Assembly (NCBI GenBank): GCA_025924755.1
Contig: JAICHT010000206.1
Span: forward strand, 1 to 6,630
Length of the DNA stretch: 6,630 bases
Direction of reading: 5' to 3'
Source of the DNA: Chitinophagaceae bacterium
GTDB taxonomy: Bacteria; Bacteroidota; Bacteroidia; Chitinophagales; Chitinophagaceae
A model generated the notes under the pieces. The model was not told the origin of the DNA. It worked only from the letters and a program-made list of their open reading frames with translations, and made no database searches. The translations under genes were made by a program, and so were the position numbers. Shown here piece after piece: positions 1-6,630 of the stretch. Position 1 is the stretch's first letter. Every line of letters begins with the position of its first letter.

Positions 1-2921
1 GTGGTATTTGGTTTTCCATCTTCAGTAACTCCAGGAAAAAGAACACCACCACCAGAAGCAGGGTCATCTCTCTTAGGCTTTCCAAGATCGTTTAAACCCG
101 CAGTATTTGCAGTTAAGCCTGTTCCCTGGCCATACCATTGGTCAACGGAATATACAGAGCCACCTTGCTTTGCATCAATCAAAAAACTCAAGGATAAGTT
201 TTTGAAACTAAAGGTATTGTTTATACCTCCTGTCCAGTCTGGAGTTATATTACCTACAATGTTATTTGTAGATTGTGTTTTTCTATAATACCCATCTGCA
301 TCTACGGTTTTCTGACCGCTAACAGAGTCATAGATAAACTGGCTGCCTTTTAAAACACCATATGGCTGGCCTACTACGGCATTCAAGGTTACACCTCCCT
401 GGAAGGTTCCTAATAAAAGATTTTGTGTACCTGTAGTTAAGCTCACTACCTTATTTTTAAGCTTAGTCCAGTTAACGTTCATATTCCAAGAAAAATCCCT
501 GGTTTTAACCGGCGTCAGGTTTACAGAAACTTCAAACCCTTTATTCTCCACATTACCGGCATTGATAATTTGAGTAGTATATCCTGTAGCACCAGATATG
601 GTAACAGGGATAATCTGATCTACTGTATTGGTTTTGAAATAGGTTACATCAAAACCTAACCTGCTTTGTAAGAAAGACATTTCAAGGCCGCCTTCATAGC
701 TCTTTGTTCTTTCCGGTTTAAGCTGGCTGTTTTTTTCAGTGCTGTTTACTGAAAATAAAGGCACACCATTAAATGGAGTAGGCTGTGTATAAGAGTTGAC
801 AAGATAGTCAAACGGTGCATCGCTGCCTACTTCCGCATAATTTAACCTCAGTTTCCCGAAGCTAAGCCAGTTTGCGCTAGGCAGTAATTTGGAAAACACA
901 AATCCACCGGAAACAGAAGGATAAAAATAGGCGTTGTGACCTACAGGCAAAGTGGAGGATTGATCTCTCCTGGCTGTAGCGTCTAATATCAACATTTCTT
1001 TGTAAGTCAAAGTGGCACCGGCGAAAACACCACCAACTTCAGTTTGCTGCTCATTTTCAGTGGGCGCCACAATAGGATTTACAGAATTAGCCAGGCTGTA
1101 TATCCCTGGAATAATCAAGCCACCATTGGTAGATGCGTAAATAGAATTAAAATAATTTCTTCTAAGGTTGGTACCTACTAAAGCTTTAAAATTTAAGTTC
1201 TGATTAATATTCCTGTCCATATTGGCTAACAGGTCATAGTTCAACTCTCTGAAGTTTTGATTATACCGGTTATAAGATCCAATATCAATTGACTCCTTAC
1301 CCGTCCGCTCTTCCTGAAGCCCATCATAACTATCAAGCGAAACACGACCTAACACGTTAAGCCAGTTCGTTACAGCATAGTTTAAACTTAAATAGGAGAT
1401 AAAGCGGTATCTTGAATCGGACTCATAGCTTTGATAACGGGTATAATAAGGATTATCCCAATAAATAGGGCCTGTATTGTCGGGAGGGCCGGACATATTC
1501 CACGTAGTATTTTTATGTGTTCTGAAATAGGCTGCCTTCTGGTCCTGCACGTCCACATTCATTTCCCACCACTCTCTAAAGTTAGCTGCCACATTTTTAT
1601 TGGCATACCCACTACCATATCTACCCAAGCCATCCTCTTTTGTAAAATTTACAGACCCGGTAGCCGTTAATTTGTCTGTAATCTTATAATCGGCCATTAG
1701 GTTGACCATATTCTTTATCAGCTTACTATTTGGCAGAATTCCCTTGTCGTCATTCCGTGTATAACCTAACTTGAAATTTGTTTTGTCCCCGCCACCCTGA
1801 ACAAAAACACTGGCGCTGGAAGATAATGGATTTTCGAAAAAGGAAGTCGGGTCATGTGCAGCAGCCACCCAAGGCGTAGGCTTGCCATAATTAGGAGAAG
1901 AAGGATCAAAAGAATCCCACTGGTACACTTTAAGATTAGGATCGAACTTTGCACCAAAGGAAGCATCTTCGGTGGTAGGCACTACTAAATCAGGAACACC
2001 ATCTCCATTGGCATCAAAATAGGAGAAATGGCTATCCGGAGAAGGTGGTGCATCAGAATAGGTATAATAGTCTGGGTCATAATACCCAGCTCCATACTGG
2101 TGCTGGTAGTTAATCCAGGTACTTTTATCCATCCTGCCTGTATTTCCACCAATATTTACACTAATCCCTAAGCCCCGCCTGCCTTTTTTGGTGGTAATCA
2201 AAATAACGCCATTAGCAGCCCTGCTTCCATAAAGCGCTGTGGCTGCAGCTCCTTTTAATACGTTTACCGATTCTATATCGTCGGGGTTAACGTCTGAGCC
2301 TGTATTTCCATAATCATAGCCTTCAAAGCCATTTTGCACGCTAGTAGTATTGTAGTTACTATTATTAACAGGAACTCCGTCCACCACCATTAAAGCCTGG
2401 TTATTACCAGTAATAGATTTAGTGCCCCGCAACACAATATTGGTAGAACCGCCTAGATTATTATTGGTTTTAATTTGTAATCCCGCAACTTTCCCGGATA
2501 AGGCGTTAGCGAAATTGTCAGTACGCGTTTTTGTAATTTCACTGTTGGTTACCTGCTGGGCTGCATAAGGTAAGGTGTTTCTGTTTCTTCTGATACCCAA
2601 GGCAGTTACCACTACTTCCTGCAACTGTCCTTCTCCCCTAACCAATGTAAAATTTACAGCATTTCCGCCAGTAGTAGCTAAGGTCTGATTTTGAAAACCG
2701 GTAGCTGATGCGGCTATGCGTGAGTTGCCATGAACACCAATAGTGAAATTACCATTGGCATCTGCCTGGGTAGCATTGGTAGTACCCGATTCAGTTATCG
2801 TGGCAAACGGAACCGGGTTGCCCTGATTGTCTGTAACCTTTCCGGTAACAACACGGGTTTGTGCTAATGCTACTATACAAAAAAGCATCAGCATTGTAAT
2901 TAATGACAAAATTTTTCTCAT
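1..2921 (-). CDS. SusC/RagA family TonB-linked outer-membrane transporter (C-terminus cut by window edge)
   Basis: Reading the minus strand from the ATG at 2919-2921 gives an uninterrupted frame of 973 codons to the left edge. The protein opens with a signal peptide (MRKILSLITMLMLFCIVALA, cleavage likely after Ala20). A carboxypeptidase-regulatory-like beta-sandwich follows at about residues 24-98 (VTGKVTDNQGNPVPFATI). Next come the SusC signature EVVVTALGI (102-110) and the TonB plug with NALSGKVAGLQI (139-150), MVVDGVPV (178-185) and the hallmark NPDDIESVNVLKG...ALYGSRAANGVILITT (212-244). The rest is a beta-barrel rich in aromatic and Asn/Gly residues. There is no STN domain, so FecI/FecR-type signalling is not indicated. 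Relatives are usually about 1000-1100 residues, so roughly 30-130 residues are missing. By family knowledge it forms a TonB-energised pore with a SusD-like lipoprotein, probably encoded just off the left edge, and imports glycans or peptides; the substrate cannot be read from this sequence. A Ca-loop-like DANGDGVPDL lies at 303-312. Family assignment is very secure. Confidence 0.96.
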   Translation of the reverse strand, partial: MRKILSLITMLMLFCIVALAQTRVVTGKVTDNQGNPVPFATITESGTTNATQADANGNFTIGVHGNSRIAASATGFQNQTLATTGGNAVNFTLVRGEGQLQEVVVTALGIRRNRNTLPYAAQQVTNSEITKTRTDNFANALSGKVAGLQIKTNNNLGGSTNIVLRGTKSITGNNQALMVVDGVPVNNSNYNTTSVQNGFEGYDYGNTGSDVNPDDIESVNVLKGAAATALYGSRAANGVILITTKKGRRGLGISVNIGGNTGRMDKSTWINYQHQYGAGYYDPDYYTYSDAPPSPDSHFSYFDANGDGVPDLVVPTTEDASFGAKFDPNLKVYQWDSFDPSSPNYGKPTPWVAAAHDPTSFFENPLSSSASVFVQGGGDKTNFKLGYTRNDDKGILPNSKLIKNMVNLMADYKITDKLTATGSVNFTKEDGLGRYGSGYANKNVAANFREWWEMNVDVQDQKAAYFRTHKNTTWNMSGPPDNTGPIYWDNPYYTRYQSYESDSRYRFISYLSLNYAVTNWLNVLGRVSLDSYDGLQEERTGKESIDIGSYNRYNQNFRELNYDLLANMDRNINQNLNFKALVGTNLRRNYFNSIYASTNGGLIIPGIYSLANSVNPIVAPTENEQQTEVGGVFAGATLTYKEMLILDATARRDQSSTLPVGHNAYFYPSVSGGFVFSKLLPSANWLSFGKLRLNYAEVGSDAPFDYLVNSYTQPTPFNGVPLFSVNSTEKNSQLKPERTKSYEGGLEMSFLQSRLGFDVTYFKTNTVDQIIPVTISGATGYTTQIINAGNVENKGFEVSVNLTPVKTRDFSWNMNVNWTKLKNKVVSLTTGTQNLLLGTFQGGVTLNAVVGQPYGVLKGSQFIYDSVSGQKTVDADGYYRKTQSTNNIVGNITPDWTGGINNTFSFKNLSLSFLIDAKQGGSVYSVDQWYGQGTGLTANTAGLNDLGKPKRDDPASGGGVLFPGVTEDGKPNT

Positions 2922-3085
2922 GTGAACGTCAATTTAATTTTAAAACTTAGCTCTATAAATTCATACTGTAGGCATACGGAAACTCTTTGGTAGACATTTG
3001 CTTTATAAAAAAAGCTGCGCCAAGTTAGGATATTTTTAACAATTTCTCTTTTTGAGCAAAATTTTTTAAGTAAGCTTATCCTTTA
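2922..3085. other. AT-rich spacer upstream of susC
   Basis: This 164-base gap separates the stop of the HHH-barrel gene from the susC start, both on the minus strand. It is long enough to hold a separate susC promoter and leader. The nearest matches to the Bacteroidota -7 element on the minus strand are TAAGTTTT (about 2943-2950) and TAACTTGG (about 3022-3029). Each differs from TAnnTTTG by one base and neither has a TTG at the expected -33 distance, so no promoter is called. No Shine-Dalgarno site stands out before the ATG, and I see no stem-loop with a U-tract that would end the upstream gene. Confidence 0.5.
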
Positions 3086-5140
3086 TTAATTCACTTTGTA
3101 GCGAAGCTGAAACTTTATTTCGCTGCGTTTATTTCCCTGAATCACATCTAAACCACTGCCAATTGAATTTTTATCCGGATTGTAAATTGTTTGAACCCAC
3201 CGCAGCCAAATAGTTAGCTTTTTAGTGAAGTCGTAATTAGCATTTATATAATACCGGACGCCGGTATCAAATGAAGCCGGAACGCTATAACTGTAAAGCA
3301 CATCGTTTTCAAAAGCATAAATGCGGCTGTTATAGCCATCGGTTGTAAAATATTGCAGTCGAAAATTGCCGGCCAGTTTGCTTTTAAACTGCAAAGCTGC
3401 TTCTATGTAAGTCAAAAATCCGTTCTCCGCATCTTTACCCGTTTTGTTATACCATACTGTTTCCACCCGGCTGTGAAGCACCAGTTTCCTGTTCATAGCA
3501 TACGATAAATTAACTCTCCAACCTTCCCTTGGCTTCGGGCTAATATGATGGAGCGGCATCGTATCCGGTTCATTGTATGATTTATTATCCTTTTTATATC
3601 GAATGTATACCTCTAATTGCTTGTTTGGCTGATAGGTAAGCTGCACCAAATCACTTTGGCCGTAGCTGGGCGCATCTACTCTATACTTAAGCCAGGGGAA
3701 ATAATAATAGTCCAAATAACCATCCAGCCGCCAGTGCAAAAACGGCCGGACGCTGATGCCGGTATATAACCCTTTTTCATTAGTAGGCGCTACGTTTTCT
3801 GTAAAGGCATTGGCATATAAAGATTGATAGGCTTTGCTTATATCTCTATATAAAAAAGATAGATCTATATTAGAGGCCACACTTACCAGTGCTCCATTTA
3901 AGATAGCCATATGGTAGTTTTTATCAATTGCTGCCTCGCCAAAAAGGTGCACATTTTTGTAGGTAAAGCTGTAATCTATACTACTATTAACCCATTGCTT
4001 ACCTGTGATTGCATACAAATTATAGGGGTCTGCTCTTTTTTGTAATGGATTTGAAAACTGATAGGAAACGCTGTTGAATCCAATTTTTAAAGTACGAAGT
4101 TGATAGGTAACGTTGCCGCCAATGGTTAGCTGTCGTGTGCTGCTTTTATCTGCTATTTCGGATGGAGTGCGGTGCAGGCCTGACGTTTGAAAACTAGTAA
4201 ACCATTTTTCGTGCGTCAGGGTATCTACCACAATATTGGTACTGATGTTTTTGAATGAGGCAAAACCCGTGGCTTCTATGCTTCCTTTTTTAATAGTAAT
4301 GCCTGCACCCCTGTGAAATAGAATTTCGCCCGGTGAGCTATACGGCATCAATATGGGCGATTGCCGTTTGATAGCCATGGCATCGGCGCTTTTATTAAAT
4401 GCCAGCGATTGCCATTGAATCAATCCCTGCCCCATATTTACTGTAAAATCGCCAATAGCTAATGCTTTAATACTACCTACGTTTCTTGCAAAAAAATGGG
4501 CACTATAAAAATCAAAACCTGTAGCATTGGGTTTTTTAAAGAGTGGTTCTCCGGCGTCTTTTTCAGCCGTAAAGCCATATTGCAGGTTGTTTTGATATTG
4601 GTATTTGTAACGGATCAATAAATGGTCGTTGCTTCCCAGGTAATGCGTACGTAATGCGTGGTTATATCCTTTAGCTTTTTGAAGCCCCTTTGTTTCCCTG
4701 AATAAAACGGTATGATCGCCTCCTTTAAACCTTGATATCAAAGAGGGCATATTAAAAGCATTTTGACCGATGGTGATGTAAGGCAGTATTCGCTTAATAG
4801 TAGCTATGTCCCAGTAAGGCACGGCCTGTAGTTCATAGCTATTTATGAGTGTTCCTAATACGCGGCGGTATTGCAGCAATCCATCTATTTGCAGACCGGT
4901 TAAAAATTTTAAATTTTCCAATTCTTCTTTAGAAGCAGTATTAACAGGCAGCGGATGCCGGGCGTAATAATCCAGGTTTTGCAAATAACTGTCATCTTCA
5001 ATATCGGCTTCCAGTTCTTCAGCTAAATCTTCCACTTTTTGTTCGGTAGTACGAACATCCTGCGCAACTACTTTGGCTGAAAAAATTACCAGTACAGCTG
5101 TTATATATAAAAGAAGTTTCACTTGGTGGGTTCGGGGCAT
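3086..5140 (-). CDS. Helix-hairpin-helix (ComEA-like) protein with predicted outer-membrane beta-barrel, function unknown
   Basis: This is a 684-residue exported protein when started at the ATG at 5138-5140. That start is chosen because it places a good signal peptide at the N-terminus: MPRTHQ, then a hydrophobic core LLLYITAVLVIFSA, then cleavage near VVAQ (residues 24-27). The frame stays open 41 codons further upstream to an ATG at 5263, but that extension is rich in Arg, His and Gln and would bury the signal peptide. Residues 30-60 are acidic and probably helical. Residues 62-125 form an HHH segment: HPLPVNTASKEELENL, a first hairpin around LTGLQIDGLLQYR, then GTLINSYELQAV and a second helix pair to ILPYITIG. 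From about 130 to the end the sequence alternates polar and hydrophobic residues with many Tyr, Phe and Trp, as in outer-membrane barrels; it ends KFQLRYKVN, without the common terminal aromatic residue. Similar HHH-barrel proteins occur widely in Bacteroidota and are usually annotated only by the HHH domain. A DNA-related role is suggested by the ComEA resemblance but is unproven. It is transcribed divergently from folD. Confidence 0.85.
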   Translation of the reverse strand: MPRTHQVKLLLYITAVLVIFSAKVVAQDVRTTEQKVEDLAEELEADIEDDSYLQNLDYYARHPLPVNTASKEELENLKFLTGLQIDGLLQYRRVLGTLINSYELQAVPYWDIATIKRILPYITIGQNAFNMPSLISRFKGGDHTVLFRETKGLQKAKGYNHALRTHYLGSNDHLLIRYKYQYQNNLQYGFTAEKDAGEPLFKKPNATGFDFYSAHFFARNVGSIKALAIGDFTVNMGQGLIQWQSLAFNKSADAMAIKRQSPILMPYSSPGEILFHRGAGITIKKGSIEATGFASFKNISTNIVVDTLTHEKWFTSFQTSGLHRTPSEIADKSSTRQLTIGGNVTYQLRTLKIGFNSVSYQFSNPLQKRADPYNLYAITGKQWVNSSIDYSFTYKNVHLFGEAAIDKNYHMAILNGALVSVASNIDLSFLYRDISKAYQSLYANAFTENVAPTNEKGLYTGISVRPFLHWRLDGYLDYYYFPWLKYRVDAPSYGQSDLVQLTYQPNKQLEVYIRYKKDNKSYNEPDTMPLHHISPKPREGWRVNLSYAMNRKLVLHSRVETVWYNKTGKDAENGFLTYIEAALQFKSKLAGNFRLQYFTTDGYNSRIYAFENDVLYSYSVPASFDTGVRYYINANYDFTKKLTIWLRWVQTIYNPDKNSIGSGLDVIQGNKRSEIKFQLRYKVN

Positions 5141-5384
5141 ATTAACTGAAGTGCAGTAAGAATAAGACTGCCGTGTTTGTTTTGGAGCTATACGGTGTTG
5201 GTAGAATAGATACTGGATAAACAGGCGCACAAATGGTTGATGTCTTGCAGGTATGCACCGCACCTAGTGTAATCAAACAGCTTATCATATTCATCAAAAG
5301 CAGTATTTTAAGTAGTTAGATAGTTAAAAGTGCTTAATGGTTGCAAAAAGATGAAAACAGCGTACAGGCTTGATTTATGGCGCT
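5141..5384. other. Divergent intergenic region between the HHH-barrel gene and folD
   Basis: This stretch must carry the start signals for the minus-strand HHH-barrel gene and the upstream part of the folD promoter. I could not find a convincing TAnnTTTG element for the minus-strand gene. A short tandem repeat, TAGTTAGA followed by TAGTTAAA, lies at 5313-5328; it is too short to interpret. No complete small gene with recognisable features was seen here. Confidence 0.45.
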
Positions 5385-5392
5385 TAACTTTG
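5385..5392 (+). promoter_or_regulatory. Bacteroidota-type -7 promoter element for folD
   Basis: The bases TAACTTTG match the Bacteroidota -7 consensus TAnnTTTG exactly. The G of the motif is only four bases before the folD ATG, so transcription would be expected to begin at or within a few bases of the start codon, giving a leaderless or nearly leaderless mRNA. The usual partner TTG about 19-21 bases upstream is not present; the nearest TTG (5370-5372) leaves a gap of only 12 bases. The call therefore rests on the -7 element and its position. Confidence 0.6.
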
Positions 5393-5396
5393 CGGC

Positions 5397-6281
5397 ATGC
5401 AAATTTTAAACGGCAGGGAAGCATCTCAGGCTATAAAAGATCAGTTGAAATTATCAGTAGCGCAGATGGCGGCACAGGGAAAAAAAGTACCGCATCTGGC
5501 AGCCATATTGGTTGGTAACAATGGTGCCAGCGAAACCTACGTAAACGCAAAAGTAAAAGCCTGCGAAGAAATTGGGTTCAAATCCACGCTGATCCGGGCA
5601 GAAGACACTATATCTTCTTTGCGGTTGTTAGATACCATTGCCCAATTAAATGCCGATTATGATGTGGATGGTATATTAGTACAATTGCCTTTGCCCCAAC
5701 ATATCTCTGATACCGAAGTGATCAACGCAGTACATCCGGACAAAGATGTGGACGGCTTTCATCCTATTAATGTGGGCAAAATGGTTCTGGGTCAGCCTAC
5801 TTATGTTCCGGCTACTCCATATGGTATTATGCTTTTAATAGAACATTATAAAATAGAAACCAAAGGCAAACATGCGGTGGTGGTTGGCCGTAGCAATATT
5901 GTAGGCAGGCCCATGAGCATTTTATTGAGTGGCGCCGGAGCCTACGGAAACTGTACCGTCACGCTTTGTCATTCGCATACCACTAATTTAAAAGAACTTT
6001 GCCTGGAGGCCGATATTATTGTAGCGGCTTTAGGCAAGCCCGGTTTTATTAAAGAAGATATGGTAAAAGAAGGCGCGGTTATTATAGATGTAGGAATCAC
6101 CCGGGTGCCGGATAGCAGCAAAAAATCCGGATTCCGCTTGTCGGGCGATGTGGACTTTGAAAAAGTAGCACCTAAATGTTCTTATATCACTCCGGTGCCA
6201 GGCGGCGTAGGCCCTATGACGATTGCGGCTTTAATGAAAAACACCTTTAGAGCTTGTGCGGCTAAGCATCATGACAGGTAA
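5397..6281 (+). CDS. folD: Bifunctional methylenetetrahydrofolate dehydrogenase / methenyltetrahydrofolate cyclohydrolase
   Basis: This is a complete 294-residue protein, close to the usual FolD length of about 280-300. It is a cytosolic enzyme that oxidises 5,10-methylene-THF to 5,10-methenyl-THF with NADP and hydrolyses that to 10-formyl-THF, supplying purine synthesis and initiator-tRNA formylation. The active-site motif YVNAK places the conserved Tyr at 48 and the catalytic Lys at 52. Gln96 lies in VQLPLP (95-100) and the folate-contacting Asp at 119 in DKDVDGFHP. The dinucleotide-binding signature GRSNIVGRP is at 164-172 and PVPGGVGPMT at 266-275, so all key residues are present. The common PCTP motif reads PATP here (138-141), and the loop after the Rossmann helix is longer (GAGAYGNCTVTLCHS); both seem typical of Bacteroidota FolD. 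The start is fixed upstream: an in-frame TAA at 5385-5387 lies four codons before the ATG, with no other start between. A 20-base gap to queE suggests co-transcription. Confidence 0.98.
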   Translation: MQILNGREASQAIKDQLKLSVAQMAAQGKKVPHLAAILVGNNGASETYVNAKVKACEEIGFKSTLIRAEDTISSLRLLDTIAQLNADYDVDGILVQLPLPQHISDTEVINAVHPDKDVDGFHPINVGKMVLGQPTYVPATPYGIMLLIEHYKIETKGKHAVVVGRSNIVGRPMSILLSGAGAYGNCTVTLCHSHTTNLKELCLEADIIVAALGKPGFIKEDMVKEGAVIIDVGITRVPDSSKKSGFRLSGDVDFEKVAPKCSYITPVPGGVGPMTIAALMKNTFRACAAKHHDR

Positions 6282-6301
6282 CGCGTATAATTTGGGTTTT
6301 T

Positions 6302-6630
6302 ATGAATGAGTTATTAGTTGATAGAAGTAATATGGTTTTAAATACTACCAGCGCATTGCCGGTAATGGAATACTTTTACACCTTGCAGGGTGAAGGGTTT
6401 CATCAGGGTAAAGCGGCCTATTTTATCCGCCTTGGCGGCTGCGATGTAGGCTGTGTGTGGTGCGATGTAAAAGAAAGCTGGAACGCAGATCATCATTCCC
6501 TGGTATCAATAGAAAACCTGATAATGCAGGTACAGAAAACGCCGGTGGAAATAGTAGTAATTACCGGGGGCGAACCGTTGCTGCATGATCTCACTATACT
6601 TACACAACAACTTCATGCCAACGGATATAA
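6302..6630 (+). CDS. queE: 7-carboxy-7-deazaguanine synthase QueE (3' half cut by window edge)
   Basis: The frame from the ATG at 6302 gives 109 codons before the right edge, about half of the usual length of roughly 200-215 residues. QueE is a radical SAM enzyme that contracts the ring of 6-carboxy-5,6,7,8-tetrahydropterin to 7-carboxy-7-deazaguanine, the base precursor of queuosine in tRNA. The opening MEYFYTLQGEG (22-32) is the family signature. The [4Fe-4S] cluster motif is C-x3-C-x2-C (Cys47, Cys51, Cys54 within GGCDVGCVWCD), with the SAM-contacting TGGEP at 88-92. KESW (57-60) after the cluster motif is typical of the Bacteroidota type. An in-frame stop at 6272-6274 makes 6302 the most upstream ATG. 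A second ATG at 6332 (Met11) would give a shorter N-terminus and is also plausible, since the first 20 residues carry no recognised motif. Its closeness to folD points to an operon. Confidence 0.95.
   Translation, partial: MNELLVDRSNMVLNTTSALPVMEYFYTLQGEGFHQGKAAYFIRLGGCDVGCVWCDVKESWNADHHSLVSIENLIMQVQKTPVEIVVITGGEPLLHDLTILTQQLHANGY

Noticed and set aside
1..288. Plus-strand open frame of 95 codons starting with GTG
   Set aside because: It lies wholly antisense to the susC coding region, where the minus-strand frame gives an excellent barrel sequence; the plus-strand product has no recognisable features.
1431..1670. Plus-strand open frame of 79 codons
   Set aside because: It is a shadow of the susC barrel region on the opposite strand and has no supporting start signals or domain.
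1766..1966. Minus-strand open frame of 66 codons
   Set aside because: It sits in another frame inside susC, whose own frame is continuous and clearly coding here.
3071..3078. Palindrome TAAGCTTA near the end of the HHH-barrel gene, considered as a terminator
   Set aside because: It has no loop and its arms do not extend, so it cannot form a stable hairpin terminator.
5313..5328. Tandem repeat TAGTTAGA / TAGTTAAA, considered as an operator
   Set aside because: Only two imperfect 8-base units in AT-rich sequence; chance is a sufficient explanation.
5330..5518. Plus-strand open frame of 62 codons overlapping the start of folD
   Set aside because: It overlaps the folD 5' end in another frame, and its upstream part covers the folD promoter element; the product resembles nothing known to me.
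5819..5899. Loss of the Cys in the usual FolD PCTP motif (PATP here), considered as a possible loss of function
   Set aside because: The catalytic Lys52, Gln96, Asp119 and the GRSNIVGRP motif are intact, and PATPYGI appears to be the normal form in Bacteroidota.
6286..6294. TATAATTTG before queE, considered as a separate -7 promoter element
   Set aside because: The spacing is one base off the TAnnTTTG consensus and there is no -33 TTG at the right distance; co-transcription with folD is the simpler reading.

Overview
The window most likely comes from a member of the Bacteroidota, probably Chitinophagaceae or a close relative. That rests on a classic SusC/RagA TonB-linked outer-membrane protein, an exact Bacteroidota-type -7 promoter element (TAnnTTTG) next to folD, weak Shine-Dalgarno signals, and Bacteroidota-like FolD and QueE sequences (for example PATPYGI in FolD and GGCDVGCVWCD in QueE). 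The family-level placement is an inference from remembered protein style, not from a search.

Layout. Positions 1-2921, minus strand: the first 973 codons of a SusC/RagA transporter, whose C-terminus runs off the left edge. Positions 2922-3085: a short AT-rich spacer. Positions 3086-5140, minus strand: a 684-residue exported protein with an N-terminal helix-hairpin-helix (HHH, ComEA-like) segment followed by a long region that looks like an outer-membrane beta-barrel. Positions 5141-5396: a divergent intergenic region. Positions 5397-6281, plus strand: complete folD. Positions 6302-6630, plus strand: the 5' half of queE, cut by the right edge.

How the genes relate. The two minus-strand genes both encode predicted outer-membrane proteins; susC lies downstream of the HHH-barrel gene, and its usual SusD partner would be expected beyond the left edge. 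The two plus-strand genes look like a short operon. FolD makes and interconverts one-carbon tetrahydrofolates, and QueE makes the 7-deazaguanine core of queuosine from a GTP-derived pterin, so both are tied to pterin metabolism.

I found no RNA gene, CRISPR array, insertion sequence, phage gene or other mobile element, and no convincing wholly new system. The least understood item is the HHH-plus-barrel protein. The most instructive regulatory detail is the promoter element only four bases upstream of the folD start codon.
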